Assembly: GCA_025353725.1 (NCBI GenBank)
Contig: JANXOF010000045.1
Location: forward strand, 62,001-126,000
DNA length: 64,000 nucleotides
Direction of reading: 5' to 3'
Origin: Polyangiaceae bacterium
GTDB lineage: Bacteria; Myxococcota_A; Polyangia; Polyangiales; Polyangiaceae
Every line of letters starts with the position of its first letter. The stretch's first letter is position 1. This document shows, one piece after another, positions 33,718 through 42,302 of this stretch. Both the position numbers and the translations under genes were made by a program. The notes beneath the pieces are model-generated. The model had not been told where the DNA came from and did no database searches. It was given only the letters and a program-made list of their open reading frames with translations.

Positions 33718-36218
33718 TGCGCCGCGCGGCGGCCCTGCTAAGCGGCCTCTTTCTCATCGCGTTCGGCCTCGTGATTAGCCTCACCAGTGTCATCGAGGCC
33801 ACCAATTCCGGGGTTCGCTTCGTTCTCACGACGTTCGCAATCGTTGTGGGCATTTTATGCTTACTCGCCGCCGTTCAGCGCGAGGACGGACCGCCGTTCG
33901 ACCCGAGCTCTCGCCTCGCTGAACATCCGTGGACGAACGACGAACAAGCGTGGTCGATAGGCGAAGCCCTTGGAATGTCTTTGTGGACGTTTCGTAAAGC
34001 TGGCGGTCATCTCGCTCTCCTCGCTCTTCCGATTCCAATCTCTGCAGTACTGGCGAGCCTAGGCGGCGAAAAGGTTTGGCGCCGGCTCGCTCTACTTGGC
34101 TCGACGTCGTTGAGCCTCGAGAGCCGGTTTCGCGAGCCGTTACTCCTTGTGAAACCGTACCTCGGTACGGCGTTCCCTTGGCTGCTCATGACCGTTTTCT
34201 CCGTTGTGGTCACGGCGCCCCTTTTGAAGCTTTGTCTCGCCACGTTGCGAACGGACACGGTCTCGCTCAGGGAGACTCGTTCGTGGCTACGGTTTGTGCC
34301 CCGCCTCTTTGGGTTTTCACTTGTCTACGCGATTATTCTCGTCGCTTCCATACCGCTCCTCGCGCTGCCCGCGGTGCCGTTTGCGCTTACGCCGTTTTTC
34401 GTTGTCGACCAAGACCTGCCGCTGCTCGAGGCCATGCGTAAGAGCTGGCGCGCGGCTCGCCATGATTTTGGCAAGTTATGGTTGGTGCATGTTGCATTCT
34501 TACCGTTGACGCTGATTGGAAACCTTACCGTTGTGGGCCGGGTGTTCACCGATCCGCTCTTGATGGCGGCGCTCGCTTATGCGTACGTCCGGGCGAGCGG
34601 GCGGGTTGGAATGCCTTGGTTTCCCCCTGAAGCAGGGAGTCGGTTCATTCGCAGCTTCCTGCGAATCTCGCTCCTCGCACTCACGGCGCTCTTCGGAGGG
34701 TTGCTTTTCTGGGTCGAAAACCTACCCAAACTAAGGGGATCGGCTTGGAATATTCGCGACGCGGCCATTCGCGCGAGTGCGATTGTTTCGGGAGTTGCGG
34801 TGATTATCGTCATGATGGCGCTCGTTCTCCCGTACATGCTTGACCAGCTCGAGGGCCGGCGTTTCACCGCGTTCGTGGCGGCGCGTCACGTGCGGTCGCA
34901 AAAGAGTGGTTTTCTCACCGTGATAAGTGTGCTGTCGATCTGCGGTGTCGCGATATCGTCGTGTGCGCTTTCGAGCGTCGTGAGTGTCATGGGCGGCTTC
35001 AGTCAGGACTTGAAGCGTAAGATATTAGGTAATAACGCGCACATTGTCGTTGATACAGTGCCGGGAACACCCTTCGCGGATTACGAGTCAGCACTCGATC
35101 GTATTCGCCGAATCCCGGGGGTGGTGGGCGCTACGCCTGTCGTGCACGGGGAGGTAATGGCCTCGAGTGCCTCGAATCTTGCGGGTGTGATTGTTACGGG
35201 GATCGACCCGCAGTCTATCCATAGTGTGATCGACCTCGCACACAACCTCGAGGTCGGAAAGCTCGATTACCTCGAGCACCCCTCGAAACTCACGCGGCTT
35301 CCCGCGCAGGAGATTATCGGTATAGGGCCTGGAGGCGAGCCTTATTATAAGGGCGCTGAGTTACCCGGGGTCGCCGATGATATTGACCCGTCGGTTCGAG
35401 CGGTGCTTCTGCCTTCGAAACCAGACCGACCTGGCCTGATCCTCGGTCGCGAGCTTGCGAAAACGATTCACGTTTACATTGGTGACGAGGTGACGCTCGT
35501 GTCTCCGTTAGGAGATCTCGGCCCAACGGGTGTCATGCCGCGCACGAAAAAATTTCGGGTTGCGGCGATTTTCTACAGTGGGATGTACGAGTACGACGCC
35601 ACGTACGTTTACACGATGATGGAGACCGCGCAGGAGTACTTCCAAACGGGGTCGAAGGTCAGCGCTATCGAGGTCAAAGTCGACGAAGCGGAAAACGCCG
35701 ATCGCTTTACGCCCCAGGTCGTCGCCGCAGTGGACAGACCTGAGCTGCGCGTCCGTGACTGGCGCGAGATTAACAAAAACTTATTCAGCGCGCTCAAACT
35801 CGAACGTTTCGCGACGTTCATTATTCTGTCCGTGGCGATCCTTGTCGCCAGCTTTTGCATCGTTTGTACACTCCTTTTGATGGTGACTGAGAAAGGCAAG
35901 GAGATTGCTATCCTCAAAGCTATCGGAGCCAGTGACGGCGCCATTCTCCGAACGTTCATCACCGAGGGGATGATCATCGGAGGCATAGGCACGGTCTTCG
36001 GCGTGGTTACCGGGCTCGCCTTGTGCACGGGTTTGTCGTGGTTTGGACTTCGACTCGACCCGGAGGTCTATTACATTGACCGCTTGCCGATCAGCGTGAA
36101 CCCTGGGGACTTTCTCACCGTCGCCGTGGCAGCCCTTACGATTTGCACGCTTTCGACGCTTTATCCAGCTTACGCCGGCTCGCGCCTGCGACCCGTCGAC
36201 GGTTTGAGAGACGCATGA
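33717..36218 (+). CDS. LolC/LolE-type lipoprotein-release permease fused to an extra membrane domain
   Basis: The last 455 residues (from about 380) are a LolC/E-family permease. There is one membrane helix with the sequence FLTVISVLSICGVAISSCAL, a large periplasmic domain, then three helices with the FtsX-like coupling motif EKGKEIAILKAIGAS. The first 370 residues are a separate membrane domain with about eight hydrophobic segments, including one region (FVVDQDLPLLEAMRKSW) like uncharacterised DUF975-type proteins. This fusion makes an 833-residue protein, twice the usual size. It sits directly upstream of lolD, so it probably extracts lipoproteins from the inner membrane, possibly as a homodimer since no second permease is seen. 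Confidence 0.85.
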   Translation: MRRAAALLSGLFLIAFGLVISLTSVIEATNSGVRFVLTTFAIVVGILCLLAAVQREDGPPFDPSSRLAEHPWTNDEQAWSIGEALGMSLWTFRKAGGHLALLALPIPISAVLASLGGEKVWRRLALLGSTSLSLESRFREPLLLVKPYLGTAFPWLLMTVFSVVVTAPLLKLCLATLRTDTVSLRETRSWLRFVPRLFGFSLVYAIILVASIPLLALPAVPFALTPFFVVDQDLPLLEAMRKSWRAARHDFGKLWLVHVAFLPLTLIGNLTVVGRVFTDPLLMAALAYAYVRASGRVGMPWFPPEAGSRFIRSFLRISLLALTALFGGLLFWVENLPKLRGSAWNIRDAAIRASAIVSGVAVIIVMMALVLPYMLDQLEGRRFTAFVAARHVRSQKSGFLTVISVLSICGVAISSCALSSVVSVMGGFSQDLKRKILGNNAHIVVDTVPGTPFADYESALDRIRRIPGVVGATPVVHGEVMASSASNLAGVIVTGIDPQSIHSVIDLAHNLEVGKLDYLEHPSKLTRLPAQEIIGIGPGGEPYYKGAELPGVADDIDPSVRAVLLPSKPDRPGLILGRELAKTIHVYIGDEVTLVSPLGDLGPTGVMPRTKKFRVAAIFYSGMYEYDATYVYTMMETAQEYFQTGSKVSAIEVKVDEAENADRFTPQVVAAVDRPELRVRDWREINKNLFSALKLERFATFIILSVAILVASFCIVCTLLLMVTEKGKEIAILKAIGASDGAILRTFITEGMIIGGIGTVFGVVTGLALCTGLSWFGLRLDPEVYYIDRLPISVNPGDFLTVAVAALTICTLSTLYPAYAGSRLRPVDGLRDA

Positions 36219-36240
36219 TGTATAGAAAGCAGTCCGTCTG

Positions 36241-37020
36241 ATGATTTCCGATTCCGCGACACCTCTCATCGTCGCTTCTGGCGTCAAAAAAGCGTTCCAA
36301 CACATGGGGCGCACCCTTGAAGTGCTGAGAGGCATTGATCTCACGATCTACGTGGGCGAGATGGTCGGTATTGTCGGCCAATCGGGTGCTGGTAAGTCAA
36401 CGCTGCTGCACTGTATGGGTACGCTCGACTTGGTAAGCTCAGGGTCGATTACGATTGCCTCGGAGGAACTGACAACGATGTCGGGCGCTCGCTTGGCGGA
36501 CCTCCGCAACCGGACGATCGGATTTGTCTTTCAGTTTCACCACCTTTTGCCTGAATTCAACGCCCTCGAAAACGTACTGATGCCCGGTCTTATCCAGGGG
36601 CGCTCTCGGAAGGAGATGGCACCGCGCGCGTCGGCCTTGCTCGAGGAGGTTGGCCTCGCGGATCGGATGCTTCATCGGCCCGGTGAGCTCTCAGGCGGTG
36701 AGCAGCAGCGCGTGGCCCTGGCGCGTGCGTTGGTCCTGGACCCTAAGTTGCTCCTCGCGGACGAGCCGACCGGCAACCTCGACTCGCGGACGAGTGAGGC
36801 GATGCACCAGCTTTTTTATAAGATCAACGAGACGCGAAAAACGACGATCGTGATCGTTACCCACAACGCGGCGCTCGCGGGTGGCATGGAGCGCGTCATT
36901 ACGCTTCGCGACGGGAAGGTCGAGCGAGATGAACGCCGCAACGACGCCTCCTATCGCCACGCGGGACCCGACGCCGTCGTGGCTGAGCGAGCGGGCACCG
37001 GAAAAGTGGACGTCGCGTAA
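36241..37020 (+). CDS. lolD: Lipoprotein-releasing ABC ATPase LolD
   Basis: LolD powers lipoprotein sorting to the outer membrane together with LolC/E. The 259-residue protein has Walker A GQSGAGKS near residue 48, a Q-loop in [12 protein letters not shown], the signature [15 protein letters not shown], Walker [13 protein letters not shown] and the switch His in [14 protein letters not shown] matches the LolD type better than the FtsE or MacB types. A C-terminal extension of about 30 charged residues follows. It is 22 bases downstream of the permease. Confidence 0.92.
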   Translation: MISDSATPLIVASGVKKAFQHMGRTLEVLRGIDLTIYVGEMVGIVGQSGAGKSTLLHCMGTLDLVSSGSITIASEELTTMSGARLADLRNRTIGFVFQFHHLLPEFNALENVLMPGLIQGRSRKEMAPRASALLEEVGLADRMLHRPGELSGGEQQRVALARALVLDPKLLLADEPTGNLDSRTSEAMHQLFYKINETRKTTIVIVTHNAALAGGMERVITLRDGKVERDERRNDASYRHAGPDAVVAERAGTGKVDVA

Positions 37021-37447
37021 CAAGGCCGCAGCGCCAACTCGACCTCGGTACGACACGACCGCAAGTCATCGCACGGTGACGTAGCGCGAGGAATGTTGAA
37101 GGAGAGGCCGGATAACGTTGCTCGGGGCTAACTTCTTGCCGGTGGCCGTGCGAGAGGCGCTTGAAGTAACTCGTCGAGGCAAGGAGACCTCGTGCCCTCG
37201 ACAAGCAAGGTGCACGCGTCGCGAGTGCCCAACTGCCCTAAAACACGAAAGGTGGCGCGCGGTGCGCCTGTGTTCTAGGTCCTGGAACTAGATAACAAGC
37301 TCGATGACTCTCCTTGGTTCGGGACACCCCCTACGGCTGCAGCCCGACCAATGGCGACGGCGCACCGATGGAGAACTATCGACGGAAAGCCGCTGAAAGC
37401 GCGTGAGTAATCGTTGAACTTCTCGAAGGTTCTAAAGGGCGCTTAGG
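37021..37447. other. 427-base non-coding stretch between convergent lolD and cdaR
   Basis: No supported gene lies here. It contains a nested inverted repeat (AACAC at 37242-37246 with GTGTT at 37270-37274, inside it GGCGC with GCGCC). Directly after comes a near-perfect 17-base palindrome at 37272-37288 (GTTCTAGGTCCTGGAAC, one T-G pair). These could end transcription from lolD, or from cdaR on the other strand, although no T-tract follows. I see no match to tRNA, tmRNA, RNase P or SRP RNA landmarks. Confidence 0.45.
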
Positions 37448-38395
37448 TTAGGGACCCCAGCGGGTGACGACGTCACGCGGTGTCGAATACGCCTCGCACT
37501 TGTCGATGCGGACTTGAACGTGGAGGGCCATGCTACCCGCGGCGTCTTTCGACGTAACGTCGACTTGAGGAACGATCTGTTCCGGTCTCAGGCTTCGCAC
37601 GATGTCGGGCGGGCATACCAATCGGACGTCGACCTCCGTCGGAGTCGTCTTGCCTTTCGGAATACCGACGATCGAGACGGGTAGTTTTTGGAACACGCGT
37701 TCGGACACTTCGCGCGTGACTTCGGCCGTTACGATGACCGAGGTTGGGTCGATGCGGAGGCGCGGGTTTACGCGTTCGACCGTGAGGTTTCGCGGATAAG
37801 CGCCTTCGGTCAAGCCACGCACGTCGAACGCGTCGGCGCGTATGAATTGGAGCGTCATGACGTCGCTTTGTGGGCCACGCACTTTCGCCCACTTGGGTTC
37901 TGCTAGGAGTGGACCTTTCACGACAAAACCGTCGGCCGGCGTGCCGACCACGCTGACTTGAATCGGTACGTCGCGCACGATTCGCTGCTCCCATCGCAGG
38001 TCAATCGTGGGAGGGTCGAACTGCTCGACCTCGACGCTAATGCCGTCGGGGAGACGCACCATTTTTGGCTCGAAGGCTACGTGCTCAGGATGGAGGCGGG
38101 TGAGGTCGATCTGTACCGAGACGGCCGAGGCGCGGAGGTTGTCGATGGTCTGGTTCGAACCGCGCACGAAGATACGAATGCTCTGCGGAAGCGACCCGAC
38201 GAGAACGCGATCGCTGCTCTCCGGCGGCAGGCCAACCTCGAGATCGACGACGATCGAACGACGCGAATCTTGCCCGCCGTGCACGAGCGAATAGAGAACA
38301 AGTGCAAAAGAAAAACTGAGTATCTTTAAATTGAGATTCTCGGTCAACGCCGTTTGGAGGCGCTCGAAGAGGCTTAGGACAGGAGGAGCCTTCAT
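37448..38395 (-). CDS. cdaR: YbbR-domain protein CdaR, regulator of diadenylate cyclase
   Basis: The 315-residue protein has an N-terminal membrane segment (ILSFSFALVLYSLVHGG) after a short cytoplasmic helix (ENLNLKILSF, a typical YbbR start). About three extracytoplasmic YbbR repeats follow, with motifs such as VRGPQSDVMTLQFIRADAFDVRGL. CdaR proteins bind CdaA and tune cyclic di-AMP production. The ATG overlaps the cdaA stop (ATGA). glmM, the third member of the operon in Firmicutes, is not downstream. Confidence 0.88.
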   Translation of the reverse strand: MKAPPVLSLFERLQTALTENLNLKILSFSFALVLYSLVHGGQDSRRSIVVDLEVGLPPESSDRVLVGSLPQSIRIFVRGSNQTIDNLRASAVSVQIDLTRLHPEHVAFEPKMVRLPDGISVEVEQFDPPTIDLRWEQRIVRDVPIQVSVVGTPADGFVVKGPLLAEPKWAKVRGPQSDVMTLQFIRADAFDVRGLTEGAYPRNLTVERVNPRLRIDPTSVIVTAEVTREVSERVFQKLPVSIVGIPKGKTTPTEVDVRLVCPPDIVRSLRPEQIVPQVDVTSKDAAGSMALHVQVRIDKCEAYSTPRDVVTRWGP

Positions 38396-39516
38396 TCGTT
38401 GCCGTGACCTCGGGGCGTCGTCGGGAGGGTCGGCGCCGCGGGGGCCGGCGGCGGAATGCTTGGAGGCATGGGAACGGCCGTTTCGTCGTCTCCCGTGAGT
38501 GGCATGAGACGCGTCGCTCCTACGTCCGACACGCGAATCGGAACCGAGTCGTCGGCGGGGGGAGGGGAGGGAGCCCCGCCAAACTGCGACGGACGGAGTT
38601 GGAACGACCCCGTGGTCAGGCCTGCAGCGCCAGGGTTTGTCGTGCGAAACGACCCTGTCATGAGGCCCGTGGTGAGCGTCGTCCGTTTGCTTGCGACGAC
38701 ACCGGAGGGGGTCTTCTTTTTCGCGCGGGACCGCTGTCCGAAAAGGCCGAGAAGCGCTTGTTTCAGTGACGCGCCGTCGAGGTTCGGTACAATGTTGCCG
38801 TTAAAGCAAAAGCTTATCGTGCCTCGCTCTTCGGAGACGACGACCACGACCGCGTCGGTCTCCTCCGTAATCCCAAGGGCCGCGCGATGTCTCGACCCCA
38901 TCGATTTGTCGAGCATCTTCGTATCTGGCATCGGAAAAAATACGCCTGCTTTCGCGATGCGCAGGTTTCGAATCACGACCGCTCCGTCGTGAAGTCGGTT
39001 GAGACTGTCGGGAACGAAGAGCGTGACGAGAAGTTCGCGCTGCACGGCCGCGTCGAGCGTTGTCCCTTGCGCGACGACGAACTCGTCCAGGTTGGCGTCT
39101 TGCTCGAAGCAGATGAGCGCGCCCATGCGATGACGCGCGAGCTCCGTCGCCGCCGCTACGACCTCATCGATTACGCGCGTCTCCTGCTGCCTTGCGATGC
39201 CTGCGACAAACGCGCGCGAGCCAACGCGCATCAGACCTCGGCGGATATCGTTTTGAAAGACGACAACTACAATCAAGATGATCGACGACAGCAACGTCGA
39301 AAGAAGATTAAAAAGGGTAACGAAGCCCGCCCACTTCGCTACCACGTAGATGAGAAAGATGACGCCGAGGCCCGTACCCATCTGCATCGCGCGGGTTCCT
39401 CTTAAGACGAGGAGTGCGCGGTAAACGACATAAGCCACGACGAGGATGTCGAAGAGGTCGACGACCACCTGCAGCCACGGCCGCGACGAAAAGAGATGGC
39501 GAAGGCCTTCGAGCAT
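38392..39516 (-). CDS. cdaA: Diadenylate cyclase CdaA
   Basis: CdaA makes cyclic di-AMP from two ATP. The 374-residue protein has three membrane segments in the first 90 residues, then the DAC catalytic domain with the DGA motif at residues 177-179 (LHDGAVVI) and RHR at 209-211 (GSRHRAALG). SEERGTIS follows at about 228-235. The enzyme core ends near residue 262. The remaining 110 residues are a Ser/Thr/Pro-rich tail with a repeated TTG(LM)TGSF unit, not part of known CdaA. The gene overlaps the folP stop by one base. Confidence 0.93.
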   Translation of the reverse strand: MLEGLRHLFSSRPWLQVVVDLFDILVVAYVVYRALLVLRGTRAMQMGTGLGVIFLIYVVAKWAGFVTLFNLLSTLLSSIILIVVVVFQNDIRRGLMRVGSRAFVAGIARQQETRVIDEVVAAATELARHRMGALICFEQDANLDEFVVAQGTTLDAAVQRELLVTLFVPDSLNRLHDGAVVIRNLRIAKAGVFFPMPDTKMLDKSMGSRHRAALGITEETDAVVVVVSEERGTISFCFNGNIVPNLDGASLKQALLGLFGQRSRAKKKTPSGVVASKRTTLTTGLMTGSFRTTNPGAAGLTTGSFQLRPSQFGGAPSPPPADDSVPIRVSDVGATRLMPLTGDDETAVPMPPSIPPPAPAAPTLPTTPRGHGNE

Positions 39517-40448
39517 TAGAGGTAGCCCTCGCCGGAGGCAGCCGTTGCCGTCCTGGGGACGCCTCGCGGGTTGGCGTGGCCGAACGGAGTCACCAGCGCG
39601 TGATCCATGTCGATCGCTTGTCGCGTCGCACGCACGTCGTGTACCCGTAGGACGCGGACGCCGCAGCGAGCCGCATGAATGGCCGCGGCGACGGAGGCGC
39701 CGACGCGCTCACCCGGCTGGGCGGTGCGATCGACGAGCGTGAGGAACGACTTGTGACTCGCGCCCACGAGCACAGGAACGATGGGCCCGACGCCGGCAAC
39801 GAGCTCGCGCGCTCGCTGTAACAGCTCGAAACTGTGGCGCGACGCCTTGGAGAAGCCGAGCCCCGGATCCATCACGAGCGCCTCGCGCTTCACTCCCCGA
39901 GAGAGCGCCACCTGCGCCGCGCGCTCCCAATCGACGAGGACGTCGCGGACGACGTCGTCGTACGCCTCGAGAGGAAAACCGCCGGGAATGGACATGGTCG
40001 CTTGAGGCGCCCGCGCGTGCGAAAGGATAAGCGCCGCGCCCCATTTGGCCGCGACACTCGCGAGGCCTGGATTGGCGAGCATCGAGACGTCATTGACGAC
40101 GTGAGCACCTACCTCTAGGCACGCGTCTGCGACCAAAGGGTCGGTCGTGTCGATCGAAACACACGCGCGCGCGGCAGCCCAGCGAACGACGTCCAGGACG
40201 CGAGAAAGCTGCTCCTCCGCAGGTACGGGGTTCGCTCCCGGTCGCGTGGATTCGCCTCCGATGTCGACGATGTCCGCGCCCTCCTTCAGGAGTTGCTCCA
40301 CTTTCACGCGCGCCGCTGCCTGCGACAGGTAACGCCCACCATCGCTGAAAGAGTCCGGAGTGATGTTGCATACGCCCATCAGCGCGACCCCGCGCCGTGT
40401 GCCGGAGCTCCTCAGAGCCTCAGTGAAGTTTGCGCAACGAGCCGCCAC
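39516..40448 (-). CDS. folP: Dihydropteroate synthase
   Basis: FolP condenses p-aminobenzoate with hydroxymethyl-dihydropterin diphosphate in folate synthesis. I chose the GTG at 40448 because GGAGGAGGG stands just before it at a normal distance; this gives 310 residues and leaves room for a divergent promoter. The longer frame to 40553 has no better signal. Motifs are GVCNITPDSFSDGG, DIGGESTRPGA, SIDTT, VNDVSM and the C-terminal RVHDV. The TIM-barrel order is normal. It leads the folP-cdaA-cdaR operon, a grouping also seen in other proteobacterial lineages. Confidence 0.93.
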   Translation of the reverse strand: MAARCANFTEALRSSGTRRGVALMGVCNITPDSFSDGGRYLSQAAARVKVEQLLKEGADIVDIGGESTRPGANPVPAEEQLSRVLDVVRWAAARACVSIDTTDPLVADACLEVGAHVVNDVSMLANPGLASVAAKWGAALILSHARAPQATMSIPGGFPLEAYDDVVRDVLVDWERAAQVALSRGVKREALVMDPGLGFSKASRHSFELLQRARELVAGVGPIVPVLVGASHKSFLTLVDRTAQPGERVGASVAAAIHAARCGVRVLRVHDVRATRQAIDMDHALVTPFGHANPRGVPRTATAASGEGYL

Positions 40449-40583
40449 GATTCCCTCCTCCGCCAATGACGTATTTCCACCTCGACCGTCTTCGACCCTA
40501 CGTCGAAGCAAGACGACGAAAGCGTTAGCAAGGCCTGCCGCTTCGGGCAACACTTCAGGCCCTCATGGTACGCTTGGTAGAAC

Positions 40584-42302
40584 ATGGCGGACGAATCGTT
40601 CATGAAAAGCCTCTTTGGCGGGGTGATTGCCGACGGTGTTATTTTTCCGTATCCCGAGCCCCTTCGCGGGCACGCCGACGAGGTGCATGGCGTTCTCGAC
40701 ACATTTCGTCGCTATGCGGCCCATCACATCGACTCCGAACGACTCGACCGTGAGGCCGCCATCAGCCCGGAACTCCTCAACGGGCTGAAGGCGCTTGGAC
40801 TGTTTGGGCTAACGGTTCCGAAAGAGTACGGCGGCAGTGGGTTCGGTAAGACGGCGTACGCGCGGGCTATTCAGGAAATCGCCGGTGTCGACGCCGCGGT
40901 CGCGATGACGCTCTCGGCTCACGAATCGCTCGGAGTCATGGCCCTGTTGCTTTTCGCGGAGGAGGAGGTCAACGCGCGCTGGCTCCCTCGCCTTGCGACG
41001 GGGGAGTGCATCGCAGCCTTTGCACTCGCAGAAGTGGGCGCGGGGAGTGACGCGGCGTCCCTCCAAACGCGTGCTGACTTTGACGCCGCGCTGAATGAGT
41101 ACGTTTTAACAGGTGAAAAGGCGTGGGTCACGAATGGCGGCATCGCAGATCTTTTCGTCGTCTTCGCGCGCACGTCGCCCGCGGAGGAGGGCGCGAAACC
41201 CAGACTGACGGCCTTCGTCGTCGAGCGCGGTCCGGGCGTGACGAGTGGCCCGAGCGAGGAGAAACTCGGCGTTCGGGGCACCTCGACGACGCGCGTCGTG
41301 TTCGACAGGGTCCGCGTTCCGGCAACGCAGGTTCTTGGCGAGACCGGACGTGGGTTCAAAGTCGCGATGGAGGCGCTCACTCACGCTCGTATTTCGCTCG
41401 CGTCGAGCTGCCTCGGGAAGGGCAAGCGTCTGCTTCGAATGGTCGTTGACCGCGTCGCCGAGCGCCGAGCGTTCGGACGTTCTCTCGCCGAGTTCGGGCT
41501 CGTGCGGGACAAGATAGCCAGGATGACCTCCGAGCTCTTTGCCCTAGAGAGCATGACGTATCTTACCGCGGGTCTTGTCGACGCGGGTCACCCTGACTTC
41601 GCTATTGAGAGCGCTATCTGCAAAGTCTTCGGTTCTGAAACGCTTTGGCGTGTGGCCAACGAAGCGCAGCAGGTCGCAGGCGCGCTCGGATACATGCGCG
41701 CGCAACCCTGGGAGCGACTCTTGCGCGACGCTCGTATTGCGATGATTTACGAGGGAACGAACGAGATTTTGCGCTGTTTTATCGCACTTTCAGGAATGCA
41801 GAGCCCCGGGCGATCGCTCGAGGAGGTCTCGAAAGCGATGCGTGAGCCCATCAAAGGTTTTGGCTTCTTGAGTGAATTTGCGATTCGAAAGGCAAAAAGC
41901 GCACTCGGTCGGGAACGCCTTTCGGGTTCTCACGTGATTCTCGAGCGTGAGGCTGTCGTGTTTGAAGAGTCGACGGGACAACTCGCGAAGAGCGTCGACA
42001 TCGTGCTCCGCCGTCACGGAAAGAACATTGCGGAAATGCAGTATGCACAGAAACGCATCGCGGACGTGGCGATCGACCTGTTTGCGATTGCGAGTGTCGT
42101 GTCGCGCACGTCGCGCGCCATCGAGCGTCGGGGTGAGGAGGGGGCCCGACGTGAAGTCGACCTGACCCGCGTGTTCGTGTCGAGTGCGCGTCGTCGGCTC
42201 GCGGAAAACCTCAGCGGCCTCGAAGACAACGACGACGAACTCCGCAAGGCCGTGGCCCAGCGTACGTGCACCGACGGCGGCTACCCGCTCGACGTGCTTT
42301 GA
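40584..42302 (+). CDS. Acyl-CoA dehydrogenase with C-terminal extension
   Basis: This 572-residue flavoprotein oxidises acyl-CoA in beta-oxidation. The N-terminal helical domain, the middle beta domain (AFALAEVGAGSDAAS, WVTNGG) and the C-terminal helical domain are clear. The catalytic Glu is in the IYEGTNEILR motif (near residue 390). About 180 further helical residues follow. VLCAD and ACAD9-like enzymes, which work on long chains and associate with membranes, have such an extension. Its last 22 bases overlap the 3' end of the convergent DUF4912-like gene. Confidence 0.92.
   Translation: MADESFMKSLFGGVIADGVIFPYPEPLRGHADEVHGVLDTFRRYAAHHIDSERLDREAAISPELLNGLKALGLFGLTVPKEYGGSGFGKTAYARAIQEIAGVDAAVAMTLSAHESLGVMALLLFAEEEVNARWLPRLATGECIAAFALAEVGAGSDAASLQTRADFDAALNEYVLTGEKAWVTNGGIADLFVVFARTSPAEEGAKPRLTAFVVERGPGVTSGPSEEKLGVRGTSTTRVVFDRVRVPATQVLGETGRGFKVAMEALTHARISLASSCLGKGKRLLRMVVDRVAERRAFGRSLAEFGLVRDKIARMTSELFALESMTYLTAGLVDAGHPDFAIESAICKVFGSETLWRVANEAQQVAGALGYMRAQPWERLLRDARIAMIYEGTNEILRCFIALSGMQSPGRSLEEVSKAMREPIKGFGFLSEFAIRKAKSALGRERLSGSHVILEREAVVFEESTGQLAKSVDIVLRRHGKNIAEMQYAQKRIADVAIDLFAIASVVSRTSRAIERRGEEGARREVDLTRVFVSSARRRLAENLSGLEDNDDELRKAVAQRTCTDGGYPLDVL

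Noticed and set aside
40449-40553. N-terminal extension of FolP to 40553
   Set aside because: The GTG at 40448 has a strong GGAGGAGGG before it, and the extension has no conserved sequence and would leave only 30 bases for a divergent promoter.
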